From: Elusimicrobiaceae bacterium
Lineage (GTDB): Bacteria; Elusimicrobiota; Elusimicrobia; Elusimicrobiales; Elusimicrobiaceae
Direction: 5' to 3'
DNA length: 64,000 bases
NCBI GenBank assembly: GCA_017475405.1
Contig: JAFVFN010000014.1
Span: forward strand, 1-64,000
A program made the position numbers and the translations under genes. The notes beneath the pieces were generated by a model. That model was not told the DNA's origin, ran no database searches, and saw only the letters and a program-made list of their open reading frames with translations. Of the stretch, positions 17,434 through 28,361 are shown piece after piece; within the stretch, counting starts at the first letter, position 1, and each line of letters begins with the position of its first letter.

Positions 17434-18678
17434 ATGACCAACTCATACAAAATCGCCGTCGCCGGCACAGGATATGTCGGACTTTCACTGGCCACACTGC
17501 TGGCCCAACACAACGAGGTTATAGCCGTGGATATCCTGGCCTCCAAAGTGGACCTGATTAACGCCAAGAAGTCTCCCATTGCCGACCGGGAGATCGAAGA
17601 TTTTCTGGCTCATAAACTCTTGCACTTATCGGCTACGACCGATGCCCAAGCGGCCTACAGTGAGGCTGATTTTGTAATTATTGCCACGCCCACTAACTAT
17701 GACCCGGTCCAAAATTATTTTAACACGACAGCCGTAGAGGACGTGATTAAGCTGGTTGCCCAAGTGAACCCCAATGCTGTCATGGTTATTAAGTCTACCA
17801 TCCCGGTAGGGTATACGCAGTCCGTCCGGCAAAAACTGGGTGTCAAAAATCTCCTGTTTAGTCCGGAGTTCTTACGAGAGGGACATGCGCTCTATGATAA
17901 CCTCTACCCGTCCCGCATCATTGTAGGCACGGATCTGGCTGACAAGGAACTGACCGAAAAGGCCCACACCTTTGCCAGGCTCTTACAACAGGGCGCCGTT
18001 AAACAGGATATCCCCACGATGTTTATGGGACATACCGAGGCCGAAGCCATTAAACTCTTTGCCAATACCTATCTGGCCCTGCGGGTAAGCTATTTTAACG
18101 AATTAGACACTTATGCTGAGCTTAAAGGACTTAATACCCAACAGATTATAGAAGGAGTCTGTTTAGACCCGCGTATCGGCAACCAGTACAATAACCCGTC
18201 ATTTGGGTATGGAGGATATTGTCTGCCGAAAGATTCCAAACAATTACTGGCAAATTACGATAAAGTACCACAAAACTTAATTAAAGCCATTGTAGAATCC
18301 AACCGCACCCGCAAAGACTTTATTGCAGACCGGGTCTTACAAAAAGCCGGCTATTACAGCGATAACAGCACGTTTGACGCGGCCAAAGAACATAATACAG
18401 TCATCGGGGTATACCGCCTTACGATGAAAGCCGGCAGTGATAACTTCCGGCAAAGCTCTATCCAGGGGATTATGAAGCGTATTAAAGCCAAAGGGGCCCG
18501 TGTGATTATCTACGAACCCACCCTGGAAAACGGAAGTACATTCTTTGGCAGCACTGTAGTCAATGACCTAAACGAATTTAAGGCCCAAAGCCAGGCTATT
18601 ATAGCCAACCGCTATGACCCTTGCCTGGATGATGTGCAGGATAAAGTCTATACACGGGATTTGTTTAGAAGGGACTAA
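17434..18678 (+). CDS. ugd: UDP-glucose 6-dehydrogenase
   Basis: Oxidises UDP-glucose to UDP-glucuronate with two NAD. The start is set at 17434 (AAGGA upstream, protein beginning [20 protein letters not shown]). This gives 414 residues, close to the 388 of the short bacterial enzymes; the longer open frame upstream only overlaps the epimerase. It shows the NAD-binding [26 protein letters not shown], and [14 protein letters not shown] with the catalytic Cys near residue 263. It is downstream of the epimerase in the same transcript and supplies its substrate. Confidence 0.93.
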   Translation: MTNSYKIAVAGTGYVGLSLATLLAQHNEVIAVDILASKVDLINAKKSPIADREIEDFLAHKLLHLSATTDAQAAYSEADFVIIATPTNYDPVQNYFNTTAVEDVIKLVAQVNPNAVMVIKSTIPVGYTQSVRQKLGVKNLLFSPEFLREGHALYDNLYPSRIIVGTDLADKELTEKAHTFARLLQQGAVKQDIPTMFMGHTEAEAIKLFANTYLALRVSYFNELDTYAELKGLNTQQIIEGVCLDPRIGNQYNNPSFGYGGYCLPKDSKQLLANYDKVPQNLIKAIVESNRTRKDFIADRVLQKAGYYSDNSTFDAAKEHNTVIGVYRLTMKAGSDNFRQSSIQGIMKRIKAKGARVIIYEPTLENGSTFFGSTVVNDLNEFKAQSQAIIANRYDPCLDDVQDKVYTRDLFRRD

Positions 18679-18817
18679 GACCAATTTTACAGTGATTGGC
18701 CCTATATTAACTATTCTTTGTATTTGGTACTAACAGGATACTCCGTTAGATAGGATGTTGTGCTTCACTGTTGAGGTTTGTCTCGGACTAATTAACATCT
18801 TAATTAAGTCTGAAAAC

Positions 18818-18847
18818 TTGACATCACTCCCTCAATTATCGTAAAAT
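18818..18847 (+). promoter_or_regulatory. Promoter of the ATPase/TOPRIM pair
   Basis: A consensus TTGACA at 18818-18823 and TAAAAT at 18842-18847 are spaced 18 bases apart. An AGGAG ribosome site stands before the ATG at 18921. The rest of 18679-18920 holds no gene that I can see. Confidence 0.65.
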
Positions 18848-18920
18848 AATTACGGAACCGAAATATTTTTACGAACCAATATATTTCAGCATGATGTTAT
18901 CAACTCAATAGGAGTGTGCT

Positions 18921-20051
18921 ATGTTAAATAAATTTAGTGTAAGTAACTTCAAAGGATTTAAGGATACCATTACATTTGATTTAACGGCCAAAGACTACGA
19001 ATTTAACCCCAATATTATAAAAAACGGTGTTGTTAATAAAGCCATTATCTATGGAAAAAACGGAGTGGGTAAGTCCAATTTGGGCAAAGCCATATTTGAT
19101 ATCATCTATCACTTAACCGATAATAAAAAACTTGATAATAACCTTCCCGAAACATACTTTAACTTAGAGTCCAAGCAAAAAGTTGCTTCTTTTAAATATA
19201 CATTCAAATTTGATAACGATATCGTTCAATATGAATATCAACGAAAAGCTTTAGGTGTTTTACTCAATGAAACTTTATACTTTAACGACGAAAAAATTAT
19301 TGACGTAAATTACGATAGATATCAAGACAAATATATTAATGATCAATATATTAATGCTTCTTTTAATGCGAATATTGATCTTAATGGTTTATCTCTTATT
19401 AAATATATTTACCGAAATACTGATTTGTCTAAGTTAGATCTTTTGTCCAAAATGATGAACTATGTTAACAACATGTTATGGTTCAGAAGTTTAAGCGACG
19501 GGAACTCTTTTGCAGGATTTAGCAATATCCAAGGTGCTTTTCTAGCTGATTGTTTGGCACAGTATAATGCTGTACAAGAGTTCCAAAAATTCTTGGAAAC
19601 TTATGATTTGCATTATCATTTGCGTCTCAAAGAAACCAACGGGGTAAATACCTTAATGACCCAATTTACCAATGAAGAAGGCAAAACAGAAGAAGTTCCT
19701 TTTGAGGCTGTTGCCTCTACAGGAACAAAAGCCATATACCTGTTTTTCGTGTGGAAAAAATTGGCATTTGAACAAAAAGTATCCCTAGTATTTATTGATG
19801 AGTTTGATGCATTTTTACACTATGAGGCAGCTGAATCTTTGGTAAGCGGTCTTAACAAACTAGGTGGTTTCCAAACGATTCTAACCTCACATAACACTTA
19901 TCTGATGAATAATAAAATCACCAGACCGGATTCCTGTTATATTATCACGGACAATAGGATTAAAGCGCTTACCGATTGTACGGATAAAGAAATCAGGGAA
20001 GCCCATAATCTGGAAAAGATGTATAGAAACGGAGCTTTTGTAAATGAGTAA
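18921..20051 (+). CDS. AAA15/OLD-like ATPase of a two-gene defence-type module
   Basis: 376-residue ABC-like/AAA ATPase. The N-terminus MLNKFSVSNFKGFKD is typical of AAA_15/AAA_21 proteins. Walker A is GKNGVGKSN (residues 45-53), Walker B is LVFIDEFDAF (about 288-297) and the switch region TSHNTYLMNN follows. It overlaps the TOPRIM gene by 8 bases. Pairs of this kind (RloA-RloB, and AriA-AriB of PARIS) occur in defence islands; the ATPase is thought to hold or sense while the TOPRIM partner acts. Assigning this pair to either named system is inference. The promoter is at 18818. Confidence 0.82.
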   Translation: MLNKFSVSNFKGFKDTITFDLTAKDYEFNPNIIKNGVVNKAIIYGKNGVGKSNLGKAIFDIIYHLTDNKKLDNNLPETYFNLESKQKVASFKYTFKFDNDIVQYEYQRKALGVLLNETLYFNDEKIIDVNYDRYQDKYINDQYINASFNANIDLNGLSLIKYIYRNTDLSKLDLLSKMMNYVNNMLWFRSLSDGNSFAGFSNIQGAFLADCLAQYNAVQEFQKFLETYDLHYHLRLKETNGVNTLMTQFTNEEGKTEEVPFEAVASTGTKAIYLFFVWKKLAFEQKVSLVFIDEFDAFLHYEAAESLVSGLNKLGGFQTILTSHNTYLMNNKITRPDSCYIITDNRIKALTDCTDKEIREAHNLEKMYRNGAFVNE

Positions 20052-20871
20052 AGAACCCAAAGCTTTACTAATTACGGAAGGAACCAAAACAGAACCTCGC
20101 TTTTTCGGCAGGATTGAGGAGTTATTTGGGCTGCAACTTCATATCGTATGCATGTCGGCCAATATTTTTAAACTTTACAATCAAATGGAAAAAGCACAAT
20201 TTGATTGTAATGTTAAAGATTTGTTAACAGAATGTCTTCCCAGCAATTTAGACCCCAAAACCAGACAAACCTATTTGGAGCAATTACAGGACAAATACGC
20301 TTACATATACTTTGTATTTGATTTTGATATTCAACACCATGAGGAAGGTCAAGAAACCAACATAGAAAAAAACTGTCAAAAAATACAAAGGATGCTTCAA
20401 GAATTAAACGACGAAACAGACGATACAAGAGGGAAATTATATATTAATTATCCTATGATGGAATCCTACCGGGATATAGACTCTTTTAGTGATCCCGCTT
20501 TTGCCCAAAGCAGCGTGGCTGTTCAACAACTTACCCATTATAAACACCTGGTTAGTCAAAAACAGATGGGGAACAAAGATATTACACGGTACACCAAGGA
20601 AAACTTCGTGGATATCTTTAAATTAAACTTCCATAAGTTAGAAACTATTCATCAGACCGTACTACATGATAAAAAGCAGTACCAAACCCTCACGGAAGGT
20701 TCAAACATATATACAAAAATCAAAGAAAAACTGGATAAGGAGAGTATGGTCTATATATTAAACACCAGCATATTCTTCCTTGGGGAATTTAACTCCTTTA
20801 ATAAGCAATATTTAGAACCTTTGCTTTCCTCCAACAATACAAATTATACTTCCAATACATCCCAATACTAG
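20044..20871 (+). CDS. RloB-like TOPRIM protein
   Basis: 275-residue partner of the ATPase. The N-terminal ALLITEGTKTEPRFFGRI (residues 8-25) matches the EGxKTEPxYF hallmark of RloB-like proteins. YFVFDFDIQHH (about 93-103) gives the DxD of a TOPRIM-type metal site; together they suggest a nuclease active site. AriB of the PARIS system is also a TOPRIM protein, but DUF4435 members usually have a different N-terminus, so RloB is preferred. It starts inside the ATPase gene. No terminator was found before the next gene, which has its own start signals. Confidence 0.78.
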   Translation: MSKEPKALLITEGTKTEPRFFGRIEELFGLQLHIVCMSANIFKLYNQMEKAQFDCNVKDLLTECLPSNLDPKTRQTYLEQLQDKYAYIYFVFDFDIQHHEEGQETNIEKNCQKIQRMLQELNDETDDTRGKLYINYPMMESYRDIDSFSDPAFAQSSVAVQQLTHYKHLVSQKQMGNKDITRYTKENFVDIFKLNFHKLETIHQTVLHDKKQYQTLTEGSNIYTKIKEKLDKESMVYILNTSIFFLGEFNSFNKQYLEPLLSSNNTNYTSNTSQY

Positions 20872-20948
20872 TTTTATTCGTTTAGACTATTAAATCTCTC
20901 TTGCTAAAGACAACTGTTTTTTAGTTTAATAAGTATAAGGACTTTTTT

Positions 20949-22718
20949 ATGAAAAAATTACTTAAAAAACAGATTTCCAAAAATTTACTTGTCAAAAATT
21001 TCCGCCGCATGTGGCCGTTTATCAAACCCTTTTGGGTCCGTGCCGTTATCGGTGTGCTGCTAACCATCCCCGTGGGTGCTTTAGACGGTGTGGTGGCCAT
21101 GTTCTTAAAACCGTTTATGGACAAAGTCATGGTAGACAAGCAGCCGCATTTCTCGGCCATAATTCCATTTTTGATTGTCGGGTTTACCATTGTACAGGGG
21201 ATTTTAATTTATTCCTCCAACTACGTTAATACCTGGGTCGCCCAAAAAATTACCCAAACCGTCAAGCGTCGTCTGTATAAGAAATTACTCTCCATGGACA
21301 CGTCCTATTTTGATAAGAATAACTCGGGTACGATTTTATTTCGCTTTGCCTCAGACGCCGACACGGCGGCCAATGGCCTCATTGACAACACCAAACAGTT
21401 CCTCTCCAAGTCATTCTCTTCCATTGCCCTGGTCGGGGTGTTATTGTATAACTCCTGGCAGCTGGCTTTAATTGCCATTGCCGTACTGGGACTGTTTATT
21501 TATCCGATGACCATCGTACGCAAAAAGATGAAAGAAATCCTTAACAAAACCGTAACCAGCTCTTCGCTTCTGATGACCATTTATAACGAAACTTTCGCCG
21601 GTAATAAAACCATCCGCTCCTTTACCTTAGAAGAAACCCTTACCCGTAAATTTCACGAGGCAACGGACTATTTATTCTATTTGTCCATGAAAATGGTCAA
21701 AAGTACCAACTGGCTCTCGCCGCTCATGCACATTATTATGTCCATCGGGGTGGCTCTGGTCATCGGGGCCGGCAGCTACTTAATTGTAAGCGGCAAAATT
21801 ACCAGCGGTAACTTCGTGGCGTTTATCGCCGCTCTAATGATGCTCTACACACCGCTCAAATCAGTCGGTAACAACTATATTTCCATTCAAAACTCGTTCT
21901 TGGCCATTGACCGTATTTTTGAACTCTTGGATATGGAACCGGTCATCCAAGATGCGCCCACTGCCAAGGAACTGCGCGAAGTCAAAAAGGCCGTTACCTT
22001 TGAACATGTACACTTTGAATATGTCCCCGGCCGCGAAGTACTGCATGATATTAATCTGAATATCCCCGTGGGTACTACCGCAGCGTTGGTAGGTAACTCG
22101 GGCGGGGGGAAAACCACCATTTCGGCTCTGCTGCCGCGCTTGTATGATGTGACCAAAGGAGCCGTTAAAATTGACGGCAGCGATATTAAGGATATTTCAC
22201 AGGCCAGTCTGCGCCGTCAAATTGCCATGGTGTTTCAGGATAACTTCCTTTTCTCGGGTACTATCCGAGAAAACATCCTCTTAGGCAATGAGCAGGCAGA
22301 CGAGACGTCCATTTGGACCGCCCTTAAAAACGCCTGCTTGGATGAATTTGTCAAAGGGCTTCCTAATGGGTTGGACACCGAAATCGGTGAGCGCGGGATT
22401 TTACTCTCCGGCGGTCAAAAACAGCGCCTGGCCATCGCCCGGGCGTTTATCAAAAATGCGCCGATCGTTATTTTGGACGAAGCTACCAGTGCGCTGGACA
22501 ATAAATCCGAGCGCGTGGTACAGGAAGCACTTGATAACCTCATGAAAAACCGCACCGTGATTGTCATTGCCCACCGGTTAAGTACCGTACAAAACGCCGA
22601 TAAGATAGTGGTCATTAACGACGGGCGCATTGCTGAAGAGGGTAAGCACGAGGAACTGCTTAAACAAAACGGCGCTTATGCTGCCTTGTATACGATGCAG
22701 TTTAAAGATAAAAAATAA
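20949..22718 (+). CDS. msbA: MsbA-like ABC exporter (half transporter)
   Basis: 589-residue ABC exporter with six N-terminal membrane helices (about residues 25-310) fused to an ATP-binding domain. It shows Walker A GNSGGGKTT (about 381-389), the signature LSGGQKQRLAIARA, and Walker B IVILDEATSALD. In lipid A-containing bacteria such proteins (MsbA) flip lipid A-core across the inner membrane, and the WaaA gene in this window supports a lipid A outer membrane. A general drug or lipid exporter is the alternative. AAGGA precedes the ATG. A hairpin follows the stop. Confidence 0.82.
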   Translation: MKKLLKKQISKNLLVKNFRRMWPFIKPFWVRAVIGVLLTIPVGALDGVVAMFLKPFMDKVMVDKQPHFSAIIPFLIVGFTIVQGILIYSSNYVNTWVAQKITQTVKRRLYKKLLSMDTSYFDKNNSGTILFRFASDADTAANGLIDNTKQFLSKSFSSIALVGVLLYNSWQLALIAIAVLGLFIYPMTIVRKKMKEILNKTVTSSSLLMTIYNETFAGNKTIRSFTLEETLTRKFHEATDYLFYLSMKMVKSTNWLSPLMHIIMSIGVALVIGAGSYLIVSGKITSGNFVAFIAALMMLYTPLKSVGNNYISIQNSFLAIDRIFELLDMEPVIQDAPTAKELREVKKAVTFEHVHFEYVPGREVLHDINLNIPVGTTAALVGNSGGGKTTISALLPRLYDVTKGAVKIDGSDIKDISQASLRRQIAMVFQDNFLFSGTIRENILLGNEQADETSIWTALKNACLDEFVKGLPNGLDTEIGERGILLSGGQKQRLAIARAFIKNAPIVILDEATSALDNKSERVVQEALDNLMKNRTVIVIAHRLSTVQNADKIVVINDGRIAEEGKHEELLKQNGAYAALYTMQFKDKK

Positions 22719-22738
22719 TTATCTTACATGTTTGTTAC

Positions 22739-22765
22739 AAAGGCTTCCTCCAAAGGGAAGCCTTT
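22739..22765 (+). terminator. Hairpin after msbA-like gene
   Basis: AAAGGCTTCC pairs with GGAAGCCTTT around a 7-base loop. The U-run after it is poor (GCAGTTTAC), so termination is likely but not certain. Confidence 0.6.
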
Positions 22766-22766
22766 G

Positions 22767-24110
<1,344 letters not shown>

Positions 24111-24129
24111 CTTTCAGTTATCTGTTCAG

Positions 24130-24163
24130 TCCCCTGTTCCCAAAGAAACGGGGGATTTTTTTA
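24130..24163 (+). terminator. Rho-independent terminator of gap
   Basis: TCCCCTGTT pairs with AACGGGGGA across a short loop and is followed by a run of seven T. Confidence 0.85.
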
Positions 24164-24319
24164 TTATTCTTTGGACTAAGTGTGATTCTCCGGCCTAGGT
24201 GTTTGTGGTCATTGTCCCTGTCGGGATATACATACATCATGGGCCCACCATACCATGGGCCTAAAGACCCATGCAATGGCTGTCCGATTAGAGTATGCTA
24301 TGTATTAGAGGATATTTCT

Positions 24320-25192
24320 ATGAGAGCACTTTTGATTGCAATCTTACTCGTGCAAGTATCGGCTTGGTTACACGCACAGGCTGTTTTGCGTACAGTTCCT
24401 GCCGCTATGCGCGGGACTACGGCAACCAGAGCGGTAACTCCCATGGGCCGCGGCGCGGTAGAGGCAGCGGCCTCGCGCGCCTATATGAGCTCGCTTTCTA
24501 CAACGCTGCCGATGCGTACAGTTGCTTCTCGTCCCTGGCTGACCCAACAAATACGTGACCTTCAAGCCTGGGAACTCAAACGGGAACATACCGCAAAAAT
24601 TGAGCAAGACATGCGCCAACAGGCCTATTTGACCCAACTACAGGCCCGGCTAGATGCTTTACCGCAACCGCAAACGGAGCAGGCATTTGCAGTGTCTTCC
24701 CTGGATCATATCGCAACCGATGCAGCATTACCGATACCGGCCGTACCGGCACTGATGCGTGTTGGTTATTTATACCGGGGACTCGGTTTACCGGCAGACG
24801 GACAGGCAGTGCGTCACATTCTAGAAAACGGACTTTTGGTAGCAGATGCCGGGCCGGATGCCAATCATTTGATGACCAGTTGGTCGACCAATGACCGCGG
24901 CGGGGTACAGGATTTTAAGGCCATGGCAAATACAAAACTTACCAATTTAACCAAAGATCCGCTCTTGGCCGTAGGATATGCCCGCCGCAATGCGCAAAGT
25001 CCTGATAAAATCGTGACCCTGCTCAGCGTTACGGGACAAACGGCCTGGGACAACGTAGTGCGCGTTTATGAAGATATTCCGGCCACAAATATAGATAAAT
25101 TCTTTGCCCTGTTAAAAATAGGTGAGCACAACATGTGGTGTCAAATTGAAATTACGGATGCGGGGGACTTCTTAGTTACTCCGTACCGCTAA
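24320..25192 (+). CDS. Secreted protein, possible ADP-ribosyltransferase-like fold
   Basis: 290-residue exported protein when started at ATG 24320 (AGAGGA upstream). The N-terminus MRALLIAILLVQVSAWLHAQ is a signal peptide. An Ala/Arg/Thr-rich helical stretch follows (about 20-130). The C-terminal half reads YLYRGLGLP, LMTSWSTNDRGG, LLAVGYARRN and IVTLLSV, an order that resembles the R...STS...E layout of arginine-type ADP-ribosyltransferases, with a candidate Glu in WCQIEIT near the end. This reading is tentative. It has its own short upstream region rich in GGGCC inverted repeats (24239-24273). Confidence 0.6.
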   Translation: MRALLIAILLVQVSAWLHAQAVLRTVPAAMRGTTATRAVTPMGRGAVEAAASRAYMSSLSTTLPMRTVASRPWLTQQIRDLQAWELKREHTAKIEQDMRQQAYLTQLQARLDALPQPQTEQAFAVSSLDHIATDAALPIPAVPALMRVGYLYRGLGLPADGQAVRHILENGLLVADAGPDANHLMTSWSTNDRGGVQDFKAMANTKLTNLTKDPLLAVGYARRNAQSPDKIVTLLSVTGQTAWDNVVRVYEDIPATNIDKFFALLKIGEHNMWCQIEITDAGDFLVTPYR

Positions 25193-25211
25193 TTCCACAC
25201 CTCCATGGAGA

Positions 25212-26090
25212 CTAAAATAGTTGCGGTTCGCCCGCCGGGGAAACAGCCGGGTTTGGCTTCGCATCCGGTGTCTTTGCAAAAGAAAACGACGATTTGCGAC
25301 CGAAGAATATTTCCACGCACACGCCCTGCTGTGCCCCGTACGCACGGATTTGCTCTGCAAGCTGCGTCCAATACGAAGTGTCTCCCTGCAAATAAATCTG
25401 ATTATACAGCGCCAGCAGCTGCGGATAATGCAGCTCCACAAAATCCATCAGTTTATGCTGAAACGTCGCCCGCATATTTAAGCTGTCAAACCGAAACGTC
25501 CGCGTATACGGCAACGCAGCACGCACAATGGCCCTAAAATCGCTGATCCCGGGCAGCAGCGGCGCTGCCATTACGGCAGTCGGGATACCGGCCTTATGCA
25601 GGGTTTCAAGGGCTTTTAAACGCTCCGGCACTGAGGAAGCACCCGGTTCAATGCATTTGCGCACAGACTCATCGGCCGTAGCCAGCGAAAACGTAACCTC
25701 GCAACCCGGCAGTCTACGCAGTAAATCCGCGTCCCGCACCACCAGGGACGACTTGGTCAGTATGGATACATACGCCTGACAATCCACCAACTGACGCAGG
25801 ATACGACGCGTGATCTGGTATTTTTGCTCAAACGGGTTATAAGCATCCGTTACCGAGCTTAGCAGTACATGTTGATGGAATAACTGCGCCGGGTGCAGTA
25901 TGCTTTGAGACATCTTGATATCCAAAAACTCGCCCCACGGTTCTGTATGCCCCGTAAATTTACGCATAAACTCCGCATAACAATACAAACACTGATGCGG
26001 GCACCCTACGTACGGATTAATCACATAACCGGCTCCGGGGATTTTCGATTTGGTAATATAGGTTTTAACAGGAACAGTGGTTACCTTCAT
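25212..26090 (-). CDS. Radical SAM protein of the SPL/Rv2578c-like group
   Basis: 292-residue radical SAM enzyme. The cluster-binding motif CPHQCLYCYA (Cys 30, 34 and 37) sits in VINPYVGCPHQC, typical of spore-photoproduct-lyase-like proteins outside spore formers, whose substrate is unknown. TDAYNPFEQKYQITRRIL and KSSLVVRDADLL are also family-like. The start at 26090 is chosen over one 21 bases upstream because TACAAT-6 bases-ATG forms a leaderless start there. It is convergent with the secreted protein and only 19 bases separate the two stop codons. Confidence 0.85.
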   Translation of the reverse strand: MKVTTVPVKTYITKSKIPGAGYVINPYVGCPHQCLYCYAEFMRKFTGHTEPWGEFLDIKMSQSILHPAQLFHQHVLLSSVTDAYNPFEQKYQITRRILRQLVDCQAYVSILTKSSLVVRDADLLRRLPGCEVTFSLATADESVRKCIEPGASSVPERLKALETLHKAGIPTAVMAAPLLPGISDFRAIVRAALPYTRTFRFDSLNMRATFQHKLMDFVELHYPQLLALYNQIYLQGDTSYWTQLAEQIRAYGAQQGVCVEIFFGRKSSFSFAKTPDAKPNPAVSPAGEPQLF

Positions 26091-26179
26091 ATGGTTATTG
26101 TAGCAAATCATTCTAATTAATTTTTACACTGGCAAAAAGAAACCGGGTTATGTAATATATTAACACATACGCCGCAGAG

Positions 26180-26206
26180 TTGTGTCTGTGCCGTATATTT
26201 TATACT
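26180..26206 (+). promoter_or_regulatory. Promoter of the outer-membrane protein gene
   Basis: TTGTGT (26180-26185) and TATACT (26201-26206) are 15 bases apart. A strong AAGGAGG ribosome site then leads to the ATG at 26236. Confidence 0.5.
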
Positions 26207-26235
26207 ATATTCCCAAAGAGGAAAAAGGAGGCAGT

Positions 26236-26991
26236 ATGAAAAAATGGATCTTACTGGCCGTGCTAGCAGGAACCCTGCTCCCGGCACACGCCCAGCTGCA
26301 GCGCAAATACCAATACGGGGTATCCCCGACCGAAAACATCACCAGTTTGGAAATCAATCCCACCTTTACCGCCATTGACGACAGTGCGGGGATTTCCACC
26401 AGCGGCGTTACCGCCAAAATGTACCGGGTGATTGATCCGAATTGGAACTGGGGCGTGGAAGTGCCGCTTACGCGTTTTGAGTCCCCGGAAAAATCCGTCA
26501 GCGGACTGGGTGATATTACCCTGGCCGTTAACTGGATGAAACCGGAAAGTATTCAGGGGGGATTTGGGTACGGTGCGCATATGGAAATGATCGCTCCGAC
26601 AGCTACTGACAAACGCCTGGGCGCCGGACAGGTACAGGTCGGTCCTTCGATCTTTGCGTTGTACTCGTGGCCCAACGGTATTTTTACGGCCCTGGGATAT
26701 AAACAAACAATGTCGTTGTTTGGCGATCACGCCCGCGATGATATCAATATGGGACGTATTCGCTACAATTTATCGTATCTGTCCCAAAACAAATGGTGGA
26801 TCCAGGGCAACTTATATTACTACCACGATTTTGAAAATTCCGGCAAGATGGAACTGGTGCCCGAGGTAGAAGTTGGTACCTTGATTAACGACGGGACAGC
26901 CCTCTACGTTAATGCGGCAACGCATGCGGCCGGTAATATGCATTCCAAAGACTGGAGCGTGGGTATTGGGTTTAGAATCTTGTACCTGTAA
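26236..26991 (+). CDS. Outer-membrane beta-barrel protein
   Basis: 251-residue exported protein. The start at 26236 has AAGGAGG upstream and gives a signal peptide (KKWILLAVLAGTLLPAHA). The mature part is made of alternating polar/hydrophobic strands rich in Trp, Tyr and Gly (NWNWGVEVPLTRF, GFGYGAHMEM, WWIQGNLYYYHDF) and ends in GIGFRILYL with a terminal aromatic/hydrophobic strand, as barrel proteins do. It resembles the phenol-degradation-type transporter (MetA-pathway) barrel family. It sits alone between its own promoter and a terminator. Confidence 0.75.
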   Translation: MKKWILLAVLAGTLLPAHAQLQRKYQYGVSPTENITSLEINPTFTAIDDSAGISTSGVTAKMYRVIDPNWNWGVEVPLTRFESPEKSVSGLGDITLAVNWMKPESIQGGFGYGAHMEMIAPTATDKRLGAGQVQVGPSIFALYSWPNGIFTALGYKQTMSLFGDHARDDINMGRIRYNLSYLSQNKWWIQGNLYYYHDFENSGKMELVPEVEVGTLINDGTALYVNAATHAAGNMHSKDWSVGIGFRILYL

Positions 26992-27010
26992 TCATCCTGT
27001 GTGAAGTAGT

Positions 27011-27042
27011 CAAACAGCCCCCTGTAAAAAGGGGGCTGTTTG
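27011..27042. terminator. Bidirectional terminator
   Basis: CAAACAGCCCCC pairs perfectly with GGGGGCTGTTTG around 8 bases. It lies between the convergent barrel gene and the minus-strand glycosyltransferase and can serve both. Confidence 0.85.
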
Positions 27043-27045
27043 ATA

Positions 27046-28061
27046 TTACACAAGAGTGATCAATTTGTATAAGGGTCGCAATGCCTTAGGCAGCCAGTAC
27101 AGACGGTGCCGCAAGGCAAAACGCAACACATTACATTTGAAGCGGAAAATGTATTTTTTATCTTCAAAGATATTGCTGGGCAGCGTATCAAAAAAATTAC
27201 CTACCTGCGCAGCAAAATTTTTCATATCCTGCATAGACATATATTTTAGGCGTCCGCTTCCGCTATTTTCCTCGCCGATAATCATGTGGATTAACTGATA
27301 TTCAAAATCTGCGCAGACCTGATTGTACACGTAGGCCTTTTTGAGCAACTCTCGAATCGGTACAAACGTTGCAAATAATTGCTGGGGTAATAAATTGAGG
27401 TTACTATGGGACAGAGACGTGGATACTTGTCGATAGTAATACAAAGGTTCAAAACATTGGCCAACAGACTGAGAAAAAATAAAACAGGCGCAAATAAAAG
27501 CAATATCCTCATGCGGCAGATCTTCCGGAAACCACAAACCGTTTTTTACAAGGATATCTCGACGAACTAATTTGCCCCAAGGTTTTGCATTATGCCGGGC
27601 AAGAGCCATCATTTGGCTCGGGGAGCCCTTAAATGTGCGGGGGGGGGGTAACTGGAAGCCGTGCGCGGTTTTAGCGCAATTCCATCCTCGTTTACATTGA
27701 TGCCGGCGCTATCGACAATGTCCAAATGATATCGTTGAGCAGTTGTATGTAAGTGTTCACATAGCGTAGGGGCAATCCAGTCATCCGAATCCACAAACAG
27801 AACATACTCGCCCCGCGCCTGTGCAAGGGCCGTATTGCGTGCGCCACCGGCCCGTCCTCCTTTCCTAAATAGGGGAGTAAAGCGCGGGTCTTTAGCAGCA
27901 AATTCATCGATGATAGTTTGCGCGTGGTCGGGAGAGTCATTATTTACAACTAGTACCTCAAAATCCTGAAAGGTTTGCGTGCGGATACTTTCCAAGCATG
28001 TACGCAAGTATTTTTCGGTATTATACACCGGAACAATGATACTAATGCAGGGGTTAGGCAT
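27046..28061 (-). pseudogene. Family 2 glycosyltransferase, OFF at a C10 tract (phase-variable candidate)
   Basis: GT-A glycosyltransferase split in two frames. The first part (28061 to 27609) carries CISIIVPVYNTEKYLRTCL, QTFQDFEVLVVNNDS and the metal site FVDSDDWI, then runs through a C10 tract (Ser-Tyr-Pro-Pro-Pro) and stops after 150 codons. The second frame continues directly from the tract (RTFKGSPSQMMALARHNAKP, then GKLVRRDILV and FPEDLPHEDIAFI, family C-terminal motifs) to 27046. C11 or C8 would restore about 338 residues. The start has TACAAT, 6 bases, then ATG, with no ribosome site. The gene stands alone, away from the capsule locus, as contingency glycosyltransferases often do. Confidence 0.88.
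27639..27648 (-). repeat. C10 homopolymer (G10 on the plus strand)
   Basis: The longest G/C homopolymer I found in the window. It lies in the coding sequence exactly where the glycosyltransferase frame breaks. Slipped-strand mispairing at such tracts is a known switch for surface genes. Confidence 0.9.
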
Positions 28062-28289
28062 AGACGTATTGTAGCAAATTTACGTGGAGTTTCAGTTTGG
28101 TGCCCGGCTAGGTCGTCGGCCATAAGTCGGCAGTTAACTCTCGCGATTTTGCCTTTCGGGTTCGCCTATGCGGCGCATTCCTCAAACAAAAACATCGCTC
28201 CGGCCTTCGCCTCCCGAAGCAAGCAAAGCAGTTTACTTGCTCAAGAGCAAATGCGCAACAATGAAAGCGAGCGTTTTAGAAAGAAAATT

Positions 28290-28361
28290 TGCGCCCGGCG
28301 GGAGTCGAACCCACATTTCCAGCTTCGGAGGCTGACGCTCTATCCATTGAACTACGGGCGC
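28290..28361 (-). tRNA. tRNA-Arg (anticodon CCG)
   Basis: On the minus strand the acceptor stem GCGCCCG pairs with CGGGCGC. The D arm is GTTC/GAGC. The anticodon stem TCAGC/GCTGG encloses CTCCGAA with anticodon CCG. The T arm GTGGG TTCGACT CCCGC is standard. CCA is not encoded. It reads CGG codons. Confidence 0.95.
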
